A DNA stretch of 64,000 nucleotides from Brevibacillus reuszeri (GCF_001187725.1 NZ_LGIQ01000002.1:380890-444889); one strand, 5' to 3'. Shown: positions 48,985-57,049, counted from the first letter of the stretch. Numbers and translations: made by a program. The notes: generated by a model from the sequence alone, not told the origin.

Positions 48985-49185
48985 TTACAGTTTTACAACG
49001 TTCTCAGCTTGTGGTCCACGGTTGCCTTCAACTACGTTGAACTCAACGCGTTGGCCTTCTTCAAGGGATTTGAAACCGTCGCCTTGGATTGCGCTGAAGT
49101 GAACGAATACATCGTTTCCGCCTTCAACTGCGATGAAGCCATAGCCTTTTTCAGCGTTGAACCATTTTACTGTACCTGTTTGCAT
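48985..49185 (-). CDS. csp: Cold-shock protein (CspA family)
   Basis: 66 residues, the normal length. [18 protein letters not shown] contains RNP1 (KGYGFI) and the later DVFVHFSAI is RNP2; ends [10 protein letters not shown]. Binds single-stranded RNA and DNA and acts as an RNA chaperone. ATG 49185 follows GGAGG by eight bases. Its promoter (49330-49358) gives a long structured 5' UTR, as in other cold-shock genes. Confidence 0.96.
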   Translation of the reverse strand: MQTGTVKWFNAEKGYGFIAVEGGNDVFVHFSAIQGDGFKSLEEGQRVEFNVVEGNRGPQAENVVKL

Positions 49186-49251
49186 GGGTGTTACCTCCAA
49201 AAAAATTAAAATGAATATGCAACTTTTATTTGTGGATAAAATAAAAATTCA

Positions 49252-49299
49252 CACATTGTAAAAGGTTCAAACATAAATGTAAACCCTTTACAATATGTG
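49252..49299 (-). promoter_or_regulatory. Long hairpin in the csp 5' UTR
   Basis: CACATTGTAAAAGGTT (49252-49267) and AACCCTTTACAATATGTG (49282-49299) form a long imperfect stem, with ACAT/ATGT at its top. Such A/U-rich structures can change with temperature and modulate csp translation or stability. Confidence 0.55.
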
Positions 49300-49329
49300 A
49301 ACACTTATAAAAATCTTTTGTTTAATTGC

Positions 49330-49358
49330 ATTCTACCATAGTCATTAGCGGAAAGCAA
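49330..49358 (-). promoter_or_regulatory. Probable csp promoter
   Basis: Minus strand TTGCTT, 17 bases, TAGAAT. The resulting 5' UTR is about 140 bases. Confidence 0.6.
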
Positions 49359-49455
49359 TCGTATAAAACGGTACTTTCACCGTGCAAATAAAATACGGCG
49401 ACAAAATGGATTTGAACCATCGTGTCGCTGTAAGCAGCTTTCGAAAAAGGTGAGA

Positions 49456-50055
49456 TTAAGAGTAGAATTTTACCCGATCTTCTAGTGGCTGGAATTGTTT
49501 TTCACCTGGCTCGAAGGTCGGCTTGCCAAAAGGCAATTGGGCAATCAGCTTCCAGCTGCTTGGTACATTCCAGGTCTGTTGTACTTCTTCGTCAATCAGA
49601 GGATTGTAGTGCTGCAGGGATGCGCCAAAGCCTTCGTTTTCCAAAGAGGTCCAAACTACAAATTGAAGCATACCGGAAGAGTGCTGAGACCAGATCGGGA
49701 AGTTGTCCTTGTACAGCTCAAATTGTTTTTGCAGGCCATCCACGACACTTTGATCTTCAAAGAACAGCACAGTACCGTAGCCGTTGCCAAAAGCATTCAT
49801 TTTTTCTTCAGTCGAAGCAAAATTGTCAGCAGGTACGATTTTGCGCAGGGTCTCTTTTGTGATATTCCACAATTTGTCATGCTGTTCACCGAGCAGAACC
49901 ACTACCCGAGCACTTTGGGAGTTAAAAGCGGAAGGCGTATGTTTAACAGCTTCGTTGATGACTTCTTGAATTCGGCTGTCAGATACCACTGATTCTTTGC
50001 TAATTCCATAGTAGCTTCTTCTGTCTTTTAAGGCTGCCAAGAAATCTTTTCCCAT
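49456..50055 (-). CDS. Nitroreductase-family protein (Frm2/YodC-like)
   Basis: 199 residues of the FMN-dependent nitroreductase fold: DFLAALKDRRSYYGISKESVVSD, KHTPSAFNSQSARVVVL (FMN contact), GYGTVLFFEDQSVVDGL, and HSSGMLQFVVWTSLENEGFGASLQHYNP. This is the group called 'nitroreductase related' (yeast Frm2/Hbn1, Bacillus YodC/MhqN neighbours), usually induced by quinones or lipids. ATG 50055 follows TTGGAGG. A promoter with an operator-like palindrome lies upstream. Confidence 0.9.
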   Translation of the reverse strand: MGKDFLAALKDRRSYYGISKESVVSDSRIQEVINEAVKHTPSAFNSQSARVVVLLGEQHDKLWNITKETLRKIVPADNFASTEEKMNAFGNGYGTVLFFEDQSVVDGLQKQFELYKDNFPIWSQHSSGMLQFVVWTSLENEGFGASLQHYNPLIDEEVQQTWNVPSSWKLIAQLPFGKPTFEPGEKQFQPLEDRVKFYS

Positions 50056-50129
50056 GATACATACCTCCAAAGAATTTTTTCTTTAACATGATGCTTTGGA
50101 ACAGCGATTCTTATGCGATATTGTTTAGT

Positions 50130-50142
50130 TTACTTTTCGTAA
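50130..50142. promoter_or_regulatory. Operator-like inverted repeat TTAC-N5-GTAA
   Basis: TTACTTTTCGTAA overlaps the start region just downstream of the nitroreductase -10 box. TTAC/GTAA palindromes are bound by DUF24/HxlR repressors such as YodB, which control quinone-response nitroreductases. Confidence 0.45.
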
Positions 50143-50145
50143 CCA

Positions 50146-50174
50146 AGTGTAAGAAATAAACTGTAGATTGTCAA
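50146..50174 (-). promoter_or_regulatory. Nitroreductase promoter
   Basis: Minus strand TTGACA, 17 bases, TACACT, about 90 bases before the ATG. Confidence 0.65.
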
Positions 50175-50251
50175 GTAACTATATTTATTAAAGTTGCATT
50201 AACAATTTTTTTAATAACTCTTTACATATAAGTTAAAAAATCAGAAAAACA

Positions 50252-50286
50252 AAGAAAACCGATCTGTTTTGAAGACAAAATCGGTT
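50252..50286 (-). terminator. Intrinsic terminator of the methyltransferase gene
   Basis: Minus strand AACCGAT and ATCGGTT with inner TTTTGTC pairing partly, then TTTTCTTTG. Confidence 0.75.
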
Positions 50287-50312
50287 GCTGCTCTTATTGC
50301 CTATAAGGAATG

Positions 50313-51101
50313 CTATACAGTCACACGAACAAAATAGTGGGCAAAAGTAACGGGTAAGCCGTTTCCTGTCGCATGCTGATCAAAAATGTGCTGAACTGAA
50401 TGCAAGTGCTGCACGATCGTCTGCTCCGTCACGGATGGCAGCTGGCCAAAGCAGCGCAGCTTGATCACATCAAGCGGTGAGAGGATATACTCTGTACTCG
50501 TTACCGATGCAATATCTACGTGGGAAAAGGAAGCTTCATACAGTTTGGCTTGTAGCTTGTCGAGAACAGGGGTTCCACTCGAAGGTGGTTCAAATAAGTG
50601 CGGAAACCATTCGGATAATTCGGCAAAAAGCAAGTCTCCGGGATGAAGTCCAAGTATTTGACCACCGGCTTTAACAATTCGTTTGCAATCGGGATATGCA
50701 GAGGTTGGACCTTTACGGTTATAGGCACAATCAAATTCTCCTTTTGCAAACGGGAGACGCTCCTTGGTGTTGCTGATGACAAAGGAAACGTTTGGATGCG
50801 TCCCTTCCATGGCGGTTTTCACAAAGCTGTCGGTGGCATCGAGTCCAACAATCTCACTGGCTTCTGTAGCCCAAAGAAGAGCGAAGGCACCATGTCCGCA
50901 GCCGATGTCGAGGACTTTTTTGTTTTTGACCATGCGAGCGACCTCTTGGGTAAAAAGCGACTCGCCATTTGGCTCGACAATGGTAGAGCGCCACGGATAT
51001 ACATATTCTCCTGTCTGGTTTGCCAGCTGCGCATACCAGCGGAGCGAATGCGGCGCGATCCAGTCAGGGTGGTTTTGGGGATTAGACAAAGGTGGGTTCA
51101 T
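50313..51101 (-). CDS. Class I SAM-dependent methyltransferase
   Basis: 262 residues. Motif I VLDIGCGHGAFALLWA, motif II EIVGLDATDSFV, and a motif IV-like EFDCAYNRKGPTSAYPDCKRIV. The RKGPTS form in place of the usual Asp-Pro-Pro-Tyr or Asp-x-Ala-x resembles RlmA/ 'YtxM-like' small-molecule enzymes but I cannot place it. N-terminal SNPQNHPDWIAPHSLRWYAQLANQTGEYVYPW contacts substrate. No neighbour suggests its target. Single gene. Confidence 0.82.
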   Translation of the reverse strand: MNPPLSNPQNHPDWIAPHSLRWYAQLANQTGEYVYPWRSTIVEPNGESLFTQEVARMVKNKKVLDIGCGHGAFALLWATEASEIVGLDATDSFVKTAMEGTHPNVSFVISNTKERLPFAKGEFDCAYNRKGPTSAYPDCKRIVKAGGQILGLHPGDLLFAELSEWFPHLFEPPSSGTPVLDKLQAKLYEASFSHVDIASVTSTEYILSPLDVIKLRCFGQLPSVTEQTIVQHLHSVQHIFDQHATGNGLPVTFAHYFVRVTV

Positions 51102-51263
51102 TGGTCACCTCTATTGAAATAGTAGTTTCGAAGCTCTATTGTAATTATTTTCCTATCTTTTGACAAACTCTCTAAACAACTTTACATGGCGCGAAAGTAG
51201 CGATAACGTTGGAGGTGGAAGCATGACAGGATAAAAGGAGAAAAAGAGAAGGGAGTGGGACAT

Positions 51264-51923
51264 ATGGAAGTAGATCAACAGCCAATTCGCATACTTGTGG
51301 TCACATCTGTGGAAGCAGAGCGTGATGCCGTTTTGCGTGGGCTGCAGGACGATAACAGATTTACTCTCCTGGTTGGGGGAGTAGGACCAGCGTCTGCTGC
51401 AGCGAGTACGGCAGCTGTGCTGGCAACAAATTCGTACGATCTGGTCATTTGCGCCGGTATTTGCGGGGGCTTTATTGGACAAGCTGGAGTCGGTTCAGTA
51501 GTGGTGGCAAGCGAAATCATCTGTGCGGATCTGGGCGCAGAGACAGCAGACGGTTTTTCTGACGTCGACCAGCTCGGCTTTGGTTCATCTCGTGTTGCGA
51601 TTGATAAAGAATTGGCGACAAAAGTGACCGAAGCGATACAGTCCAAAGGCTTGCCCGTCAAAATGGGGCAGGTGCTTACGTTGTCGACTGTCACAGGGAC
51701 AGCTGAAACGGCAGCTGCACTGGCCAAGCGTATGCCCGATGCAGCGGCAGAAGCGATGGAGGGCTACGGGGTAGCAATTGCTGCGCAGCAGCGCGGCGTG
51801 CCAGTTCTGGAAATCAGGACAGTATCCAATGCGATTGGCCCACGAGATAAATCAGCGTGGCGTATCAAAGACGCGCTGGTAGCCTTGGAGCAAGCAAGTG
51901 CAGGATTACGGGAGGTACTCTAG
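51264..51923 (+). CDS. mqnB: Futalosine hydrolase MqnB
   Basis: 219 residues of the nucleoside phosphorylase fold. Releases hypoxanthine from futalosine (or adenine from aminofutalosine) to give dehypoxanthine futalosine in menaquinone synthesis. Visible: ILVVTSVEAERDAVLRGL, GVGPASAAASTAAVL, ICAGICGGF, the DLGAETADGF loop and the catalytic end MEGYGVAIAAQQRGVPVLEIRTVSNAIGPRD. Separated from mqnD by no bases, so a two-gene operon. ATG 51264 after GGGAG. Confidence 0.93.
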   Translation: MEVDQQPIRILVVTSVEAERDAVLRGLQDDNRFTLLVGGVGPASAAASTAAVLATNSYDLVICAGICGGFIGQAGVGSVVVASEIICADLGAETADGFSDVDQLGFGSSRVAIDKELATKVTEAIQSKGLPVKMGQVLTLSTVTGTAETAAALAKRMPDAAAEAMEGYGVAIAAQQRGVPVLEIRTVSNAIGPRDKSAWRIKDALVALEQASAGLREVL

Positions 51924-52772
51924 ATGAAAATTGCGTTTTCGCCATGTCCAAATGACACGTTTGTTTTTCATGCCTGGGCTCACGGATTGATTCCGGGAGC
52001 ACCGAAGCTCGACATTATGTACGCTGACATCGATATTACCAACACGCTGGCCACAAAGTCAGAGGGGCCAGAGGTCATGAAAATCTCTTATGCAGCACTG
52101 CCGTGGGTTTTGAAGGACTATGCACTCCTGCCGTGTGGCGGTGCCTTGGGCAGAGGCTGCGGCCCCCTTGTTTTGACCCAAGGAAATGGCTCGGGGCTTG
52201 ATCAGAATGATCCAGCCCGTTTGTCTGGAAAGCGAGTGGCCGTACCCAGCGAGCGTTCGACTGCGTACTTATTGTTTCGACTGTGGGCAGCCCAAAATGT
52301 CCCAGGCGGGGTAGGCGAAATTGTCGTTATGCCTTTCCATGAGATTATGCCGGCTGTTCGCGATGGCAAAATCGATGCTGGACTCGTGATTCATGAGGCG
52401 CGGTTTACGTATCAAAATTACGGCCTGGCACTCATGACCGATCTCGGAAACTGGTGGGAAGGCGATACAGGGCTGCCGATTCCACTGGGGGCTATCATCG
52501 CACGTCGCTCCATGGATTTACAGGCTTTGACTGACTGGACGCGTGCTTCTGTCGAGTATGCGTGGGCCCACCCAGAGGCATCGCAGGAGTATGTGATGTG
52601 CCACGCCCAGGAGCTGTCCCTAGAGGTTGCCAAGGCCCATATTGATCTGTATGTAAATGAATTTACCAGCAATCTGGGTGAGGATGGCTATGGGGCAATC
52701 ACAGCTTTACTCGGCAGAGCCGGAGAGCAAGGTCTCGTTCCACAAGTGGATTTGTCTCTATTGCGTTGGTAA
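51924..52772 (+). CDS. mqnD: 1,4-dihydroxy-6-naphthoate synthase MqnD
   Basis: 282 residues, periplasmic-binding-protein fold. Converts cyclic dehypoxanthine futalosine to 1,4-dihydroxy-6-naphthoate. Starts IAFSPCPNDTFVFHAWAHG, the MqnD signature; GRGCGPLVL, PSERSTAYLLFRLW and DAGLVIHEARFTYQ (with the active His) are also conserved. Immediately follows mqnB; mqnA, mqnC and mqnE are not in the window. Confirms the futalosine route. Confidence 0.95.
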   Translation: MKIAFSPCPNDTFVFHAWAHGLIPGAPKLDIMYADIDITNTLATKSEGPEVMKISYAALPWVLKDYALLPCGGALGRGCGPLVLTQGNGSGLDQNDPARLSGKRVAVPSERSTAYLLFRLWAAQNVPGGVGEIVVMPFHEIMPAVRDGKIDAGLVIHEARFTYQNYGLALMTDLGNWWEGDTGLPIPLGAIIARRSMDLQALTDWTRASVEYAWAHPEASQEYVMCHAQELSLEVAKAHIDLYVNEFTSNLGEDGYGAITALLGRAGEQGLVPQVDLSLLRW

Positions 52773-52798
52773 TGGATAAATCAGGAATAGAAAAGCAA

Positions 52799-52832
52799 AA
52801 AAGCGCGGACGTCCGCGCTTTCTTTTTTTTTC
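52799..52832 (+). terminator. Intrinsic terminator
   Basis: Perfect palindrome AAAGCGCGGACGTCCGCGCT then TT, followed by eight T. Confidence 0.9.
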
Positions 52833-52850
52833 AATCAGCAGGAGGCAGTT

Positions 52851-54308
52851 TTATCTGCTGATAATGACCGAATTGGAATAGTTGTCCCAGCTGACGGTAG
52901 CACCAAGCGCTTCACTGACAAAACGAATGGGAACCATTGTCGTTTGGTTATTATACAGGATGGCAGGTACGTCCATCGTAATCGGTTGCCCATTTTTATA
53001 GGCGATCTTGGAGCCAATTGTCAGCTTGATTACATCACCATTTGTGGTTGCCGTGACGCTTTCCGTCGCTTCATCCCAGTCTACCTTTGCGCCGAATGCT
53101 TCAAATACAGCGCGCATCGGCACCAGCACTCTGGAATTGATTTTGACAGGCGGCTTGTTGTAGGTTTGCAGCTGTCCATCGATAAACACAATGATTTGAC
53201 CAGACTGGTTCGCGGTGTAGTAGATGGATTCCGAGTTGATGGTTTGCTGACTTCTCGGGTCGTAAATCTTGAGAGTTAATGAATAAAGGCCTGTAGGCAG
53301 GCTCAATTCTTTGGCTGCGAGAGATGGATTTTTGGGATCGATCAGCAGGTGACGTACATCTTTTCCATCTGCATTCCGCACGATAAAGTAAAAGTCGTAC
53401 TGACTCAGAGTATCTTGTTTTCCCTGTAGAGTAATCGTGATCGCACCAGAAGGAGTGATCGTGATTTTGCCAGGGAAAGACTGTCCCACTCCTAAGCCGA
53501 GGTCGATGAATTCTCTTTGAATGACCCAGGTTACGGCATTGGACAAGGTTGTTTTACCGGACAGGATCATCTCCAGTTGTACCTTGTAAGTACCTGGTTC
53601 AAGTGAAATGCTGCGCGATGAAAATTGCTGCTTCTTTGTTCCCAGAGCATTACGCTTCACGACCTTGCCATTCTCATCGATAATGAGCAGCGAAAACTTT
53701 CCTTTTGCATACTCGGCTGTGAGGTTGAGGTTAATCAAAAGGTACTCGTCTTTGATGTCAATGAAACCTGGAAAATCGGAGTTTGGAATCGCATCGATGG
53801 TGATTTCGTACGCGTCTGATTGCAGAGTAGCACGACCGCACTGCGTATCTGTTGCGATACCTGTTATTTTGCTTCCAGATGCTGTCTCCGGGCGAGAATC
53901 GAAGTTACTGACCTCCAAATAGAAATCATAATCTCCAGGTGACAGCTTTAAGCTTTTTTGCGGTACATGGATCCACCCGGATTTTACTTTTACTTCTATT
54001 TCTTGTCCTTCCCTGTCGGTAACAGGAGCCATAAACATTTCTGATTCATCCATAGAAGTAATGCGGATACGCGCTCTTTCATTTCCACGTGAATCAGTGG
54101 CAATCAGATACATAAACTCGGTAAATGCTGGCTCTACCTCGATATAAGCAGATAGTCCATCGTACTCGTCGTAATCAACCTCACCGAATAATGGTGGCAA
54201 ATAATTGCGTGTTCCGTAGCAGAATGCGTCTGCACGACTGAGGCCAAATGTCGAGAACAAAAGCAAACAGGCCATAAGTACGCCAAACACTTTTGTGAAA
54301 GAATTCAT
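52851..54308 (-). CDS. Secreted protein with copper-amine-oxidase N-terminal-like domain
   Basis: 485 residues. Signal peptide (VFGVLMACLLLFSTFGLSRADA). The N-terminal ~320 residues are beta-rich Ig-like segments (e.g. LKLSPGDYDFYLEVSNFDSR, ISLEPGTYKVQLEMIL, LSLPTGLYSLTLKIYDPRS, three similar units). The C-terminal ~110 residues are the Cu_amine_oxidN1 domain: VFIDGQLQTYNKPPVKINSRVLVPMRAVFEAFGAKVDWDEATESV and the mirrored VPIRFVSEALGATVSW. This stalk domain occurs in many Bacillales secreted proteins and is not a copper enzyme. Surface or matrix role inferred. Confidence 0.9.
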   Translation of the reverse strand: MNSFTKVFGVLMACLLLFSTFGLSRADAFCYGTRNYLPPLFGEVDYDEYDGLSAYIEVEPAFTEFMYLIATDSRGNERARIRITSMDESEMFMAPVTDREGQEIEVKVKSGWIHVPQKSLKLSPGDYDFYLEVSNFDSRPETASGSKITGIATDTQCGRATLQSDAYEITIDAIPNSDFPGFIDIKDEYLLINLNLTAEYAKGKFSLLIIDENGKVVKRNALGTKKQQFSSRSISLEPGTYKVQLEMILSGKTTLSNAVTWVIQREFIDLGLGVGQSFPGKITITPSGAITITLQGKQDTLSQYDFYFIVRNADGKDVRHLLIDPKNPSLAAKELSLPTGLYSLTLKIYDPRSQQTINSESIYYTANQSGQIIVFIDGQLQTYNKPPVKINSRVLVPMRAVFEAFGAKVDWDEATESVTATTNGDVIKLTIGSKIAYKNGQPITMDVPAILYNNQTTMVPIRFVSEALGATVSWDNYSNSVIISR

Positions 54309-54477
54309 GCTGCTTATCTCCTTTTTAAATAAGTGGCTACCTTTTTTTCGGTAGAACGATCAATGTCGCTTAGGTCTATATACCCACTTATTAAAAGGGT
54401 GAAACATAGAGTTCTGGATTGTCCTGAATATTATTGTAGAAATTAGAAAATGGGTATGATAATATGGATGTAATTTA

Positions 54478-54522
54478 ATGAATGGAGCTGAATGGGATAA
54501 TGTAATTTTTTCTTGCTTATAA
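54478..54522 (+). CDS. Candidate leader peptide 1
   Basis: 14 codons, MNGAEWDNVIFSCL. Its last codons overlap the 5' arm of the hairpin at 54512-54574. Shine-Dalgarno weak (GGATG), so it may not be translated. Confidence 0.35.
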   Translation: MNGAEWDNVIFSCL

Positions 54523-54574
54523 AATAAAACAACAAAAGCGATACGTTTCGCCTGTTTTATTTCTTATATGCAAG
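54512..54574 (+). promoter_or_regulatory. Long leader hairpin
   Basis: CTTGC/GCAAG at the base, AAATAAAACA/TGTTTTATTT in the middle and GCGA-TACGTT-TCGC at the tip. Possible antibiotic-responsive antiterminator. Confidence 0.55.
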
Positions 54575-54675
54575 AGGGTTACTTTATCTTTCACTCAATA
54601 TATCCTTATCTAACGCCAGTAGTGGGTTGGATTTGCTGTATTTATTTGAGCTACAAGAAAGTAACTTTCTTGTAG
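54568..54675 (+). CDS. Candidate leader peptide 2, ends in the terminator
   Basis: 35 codons from ATG 54568 (MQEGYFIFHSIYPYLTPV... ending LSYKKVTFL). The stop lies in the 3' arm of the terminator hairpin, as in ribosome-controlled attenuators. No Shine-Dalgarno before the ATG, so translation is uncertain. Confidence 0.35.
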   Translation: MQEGYFIFHSIYPYLTPVVGWICCIYLSYKKVTFL

Positions 54676-54690
54676 CTTTTCTATTTTTTT
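54649..54690 (+). terminator. Attenuator terminator before the ABC-F gene
   Basis: AGCTACAAGAAAG (54649-54661) pairs perfectly with CTTTCTTGTAGCT (54665-54677), then TTTCTATTTTTTT. It sits 17 bases before the ATG of the gene. Confidence 0.88.
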
Positions 54691-54706
54691 ACAGGGGGAT
54701 ACCTTT

Positions 54707-56185
54707 ATGTCATTAATCAATGTTACCAACCTGACGTTTGCCTACGAGGGCAGCTTCGATAACATTTTTGAAAATGTGAGCTTTCAAATCGATACAGACT
54801 GGAAGCTCGGGTTTACGGGGAGAAACGGCAGAGGGAAGACGACTTTCTTAAATCTGCTACTGGGCAAGTATGAATACAGTGGTACGATTTCTGCCCATGT
54901 TCAATTTGAATACTTTCCTTTCCCTGTTGCAAACAAGGAGAACAATACTTTGGATGTCATCAGCGACATTCATCCTGATTACGTTCACTGGGAGCTTATG
55001 CGCGAGCTTTCCTTGCTCAAGGTTTCTGAGGATGCTCTCTACCGCCCCTTTGACACCTTGTCCAACGGGGAGCAAACCAAAGTGCTACTGGCCACGTTGT
55101 TTCTAAAGGAAAACAGCTTCTTGCTCATTGATGAACCGACGAATCATCTGGATATGCATGCACGGAAACTGGTCAGTGACTATCTCAAAATGAAAAGCGG
55201 TTTTATTCTGGTGTCCCACGACAGGTCCTTTCTGGATAACTGCGTCGACCACATCCTTTCCATCAATAAAACCAATATCGAAATTCAACGGGGGAACTTC
55301 TCCGATTGGTGGGAAAATAAACAGAGACAGGATAATCTTGAGCTCGCTGAGAACGATAAACTGCGAAAAGATATCAAACGCCTATCTGATGCATCCAAAC
55401 GAACGAGCAACTGGTCACACGAAGTAGAAAAAACGAAAAACGGCACACTAAACTCAGGCTCCAAGGTGGACAAAGGATATGTTGGTCACAAGGCAGCCAA
55501 AATGATGAAACGCTCCAAATCCATCGAGCAGAGACAGCATTCCGCGGCGGAGGAAAAGTCGAAGCTCCTGAAAAACATTGAAAACCAGGAAAGTCTCAAG
55601 ATTTCACAGCTTGCTTATCATAAAAATCAGTTGGCTGAGCTTGATCATGTGTCGATTTATTATGGAGAGAAAAAGGTTTGCTCAGATGTCAGCTTTTCGA
55701 TCCAGCAGGGGGAGCGAATCGCTCTTTCCGGTAAAAATGGCTCTGGTAAATCAAGCATCATCAAGCTCATTTGTGGGGAGGAGCTCGAATATACGGGTAC
55801 GTTTCGAAAAGGAAGTCAGCTGAAAATTTCCTACGTCTCCCAGGATACCTCGCATTTGAAGGGGAATTTGACGGACTTCGCGAGAGCAAACGGAATTGAT
55901 GAGAGTCTGTTTAAAGCGATTTTACGTAAGCTCGATTTTTCCAGAGTGCAATTTGAAAAAGATATTTCTGCCTACAGCGGTGGGCAAAAGAAAAAAGTGC
56001 TGATTGCCAAAAGCCTTTGTGAGAAGGTCCATTTGCATATTTGGGATGAACCGCTTAATTTTATTGATGTCATTTCGCGCATGCAAATCGAGGAATTACT
56101 GCTTGAGCACGCGCCAACCATCGTCTTTGTGGAGCATGACAGCGAGTTTTGCAAAAACATCGCAACAAAGGTGATTGAGCTGTAA
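54707..56185 (+). CDS. lsa: ABC-F ribosomal protection protein, Lsa type
   Basis: 492 residues with two ABC domains and no membrane part. Walker A GRNGRGKTT (38-46), signature LSNGEQTK and Walker B LLIDEPTNHLD in the first; GKNGSGKSS, YSGGQKKK and LHIWDEPLNF (degenerate) in the second. The inter-domain linker has the Lsa-type SNWSHEVEKTKNG region through GYVGHKAAKMMKRSKSIEQRQ, which pushes toward the ribosomal A/P site. Lsa proteins expel lincosamides, streptogramin A and pleuromutilins from the ribosome. An attenuator precedes it, supporting drug-induced expression. Actual drug spectrum cannot be told. Confidence 0.93.
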   Translation: MSLINVTNLTFAYEGSFDNIFENVSFQIDTDWKLGFTGRNGRGKTTFLNLLLGKYEYSGTISAHVQFEYFPFPVANKENNTLDVISDIHPDYVHWELMRELSLLKVSEDALYRPFDTLSNGEQTKVLLATLFLKENSFLLIDEPTNHLDMHARKLVSDYLKMKSGFILVSHDRSFLDNCVDHILSINKTNIEIQRGNFSDWWENKQRQDNLELAENDKLRKDIKRLSDASKRTSNWSHEVEKTKNGTLNSGSKVDKGYVGHKAAKMMKRSKSIEQRQHSAAEEKSKLLKNIENQESLKISQLAYHKNQLAELDHVSIYYGEKKVCSDVSFSIQQGERIALSGKNGSGKSSIIKLICGEELEYTGTFRKGSQLKISYVSQDTSHLKGNLTDFARANGIDESLFKAILRKLDFSRVQFEKDISAYSGGQKKKVLIAKSLCEKVHLHIWDEPLNFIDVISRMQIEELLLEHAPTIVFVEHDSEFCKNIATKVIEL

Positions 56186-56209
56186 CTGGACTAGTACCAT
56201 GTAAAAGAG

Positions 56210-56260
56210 AAGCAGCGGCAGTCTCGGGCGCAGGTTCACGTCCGTAGCTGCCGCTGCTTT
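56210..56260. terminator. Bidirectional terminator
   Basis: AAGCAGCGGCAG and CTGCCGCTGCTT, 12 bp, with inner CGGGCG/CGTCCG; minus strand followed by CTCTTTTAC. Ends the ABC-F and SOD genes. Confidence 0.8.
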
Positions 56261-56271
56261 GGTTGATTGTC

Positions 56272-56808
56272 TCATCCGGCTTGGATAAGACCACACGCGA
56301 GCCGCTTCCCGCTATTGCCAGCGGGTTGTGTGTGAAAATCATCCGGGCTTTGATGAATAATGACTGATTTTCCGATGACATCTGCTGCTCTGAATTTGTT
56401 GGTGAAAAAATTCATGCGGGCATACCCATCATTGGAAAAAAGCACTGGAAAATCTCCGGCGTGATTGCCATGTGGCTGATGGGTTGGATTCCAGTGCCCT
56501 TCTGCTGCAAGAAAAGGATTATCTGGATTTCCTACGGTGCAAACCCCTTTATCGTGCACATGAAAGCCAAACGGTCCAATCTGTGGTTGGTCGCCGGACG
56601 CAGGCTGAAATGCGGGAAGACCGCCAACTTCAACAAACACATCCGTCCCGTACGGCACGTCGGTAAAGACGACATATCCGTACAGATTTGGAGCGAGAGG
56701 ACCACCGTGGATTTCGGCATATGACTGAGTCGGCTCCTGTGCATGTTGAGAGGATACGGTTTGGGGATAGAAGTCATAGTCGTATCCGTATGGTTGATAT
56801 CCGTACAT
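56272..56808 (-). CDS. sodC: Cu/Zn superoxide dismutase-like protein
   Basis: 178 residues. All ligand positions of the Cu/Zn family can be found: FHVHDKG with two Cu His, EGHWNPTHQPHGNHAGDFP with the bridging His and Zn His/Asp, and VIIHQSPDD with the last Cu His; Cys pair in KGVC and LACGLI. So the enzyme is probably active (unlike B. subtilis YojM). There is no signal peptide: the N terminus MYGYQPYGYDYDFYPQTV is Tyr/Gly-rich, as in spore coat proteins. GAGGTGG before ATG 56808. Confidence 0.9.
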   Translation of the reverse strand: MYGYQPYGYDYDFYPQTVSSQHAQEPTQSYAEIHGGPLAPNLYGYVVFTDVPYGTDVFVEVGGLPAFQPASGDQPQIGPFGFHVHDKGVCTVGNPDNPFLAAEGHWNPTHQPHGNHAGDFPVLFSNDGYARMNFFTNKFRAADVIGKSVIIHQSPDDFHTQPAGNSGKRLACGLIQAG

Positions 56809-56955
56809 GACACACTCCACCTCGTGTTTAGGATCGTACTAATTGCCATCTTATGTGCAGAGTGGGCGGTGGGTTCCTGACCTACCTATTTGTTATTTCT
56901 GTGGGTGAAAAAATGGTATATTATAGTTAGTTTTTTGCTAAAGGAGGCGTTCATT

Positions 56956-57012
56956 ATGACAAATGAGATGAATGTTTTGCTGAATAACGACATGGGGATA
57001 ACGGCCAGGTAA
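56956..57012 (+). CDS. 18-residue leader peptide
   Basis: MTNEMNVLLNNDMGITAR behind a full AAGGAGG at the right distance, ending 42 bases before the GNAT start and upstream of a hairpin that hides the GNAT ribosome-binding site. The layout equals translational attenuators of resistance genes. Not a known leader. Confidence 0.6.
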   Translation: MTNEMNVLLNNDMGITAR

Positions 57013-57023
57013 AACGAGCAGCG

Positions 57024-57049
57024 TTTCCCCGCACAGCTGAAAGGGGAAA
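57024..57049 (+). promoter_or_regulatory. Hairpin sequestering the GNAT Shine-Dalgarno
   Basis: TTTCCCC (57024-57030) pairs perfectly with GGGGAAA (57043-57049), the latter being the ribosome-binding site five bases before the GNAT ATG. Confidence 0.65.

Larger units (their letters stand above)
54309..54706. other. Leader region of the ABC-F gene
   Basis: 398 bases between genes. Holds a candidate promoter (TTGTAG 54434-54439, GATAAT 54458-54463), a 14-codon ORF, a long hairpin, a 35-codon ORF, and a terminator directly before the lsa-like gene (separate entries). Confidence 0.7.

Noticed and set aside
51223..51234. Four-codon mini-ORF (M-T-G-stop) with a strong GGAGGTGG before mqnB
   Set aside because: Could be a start-stop regulatory element, but nothing else supports control of mqnB; probably chance.
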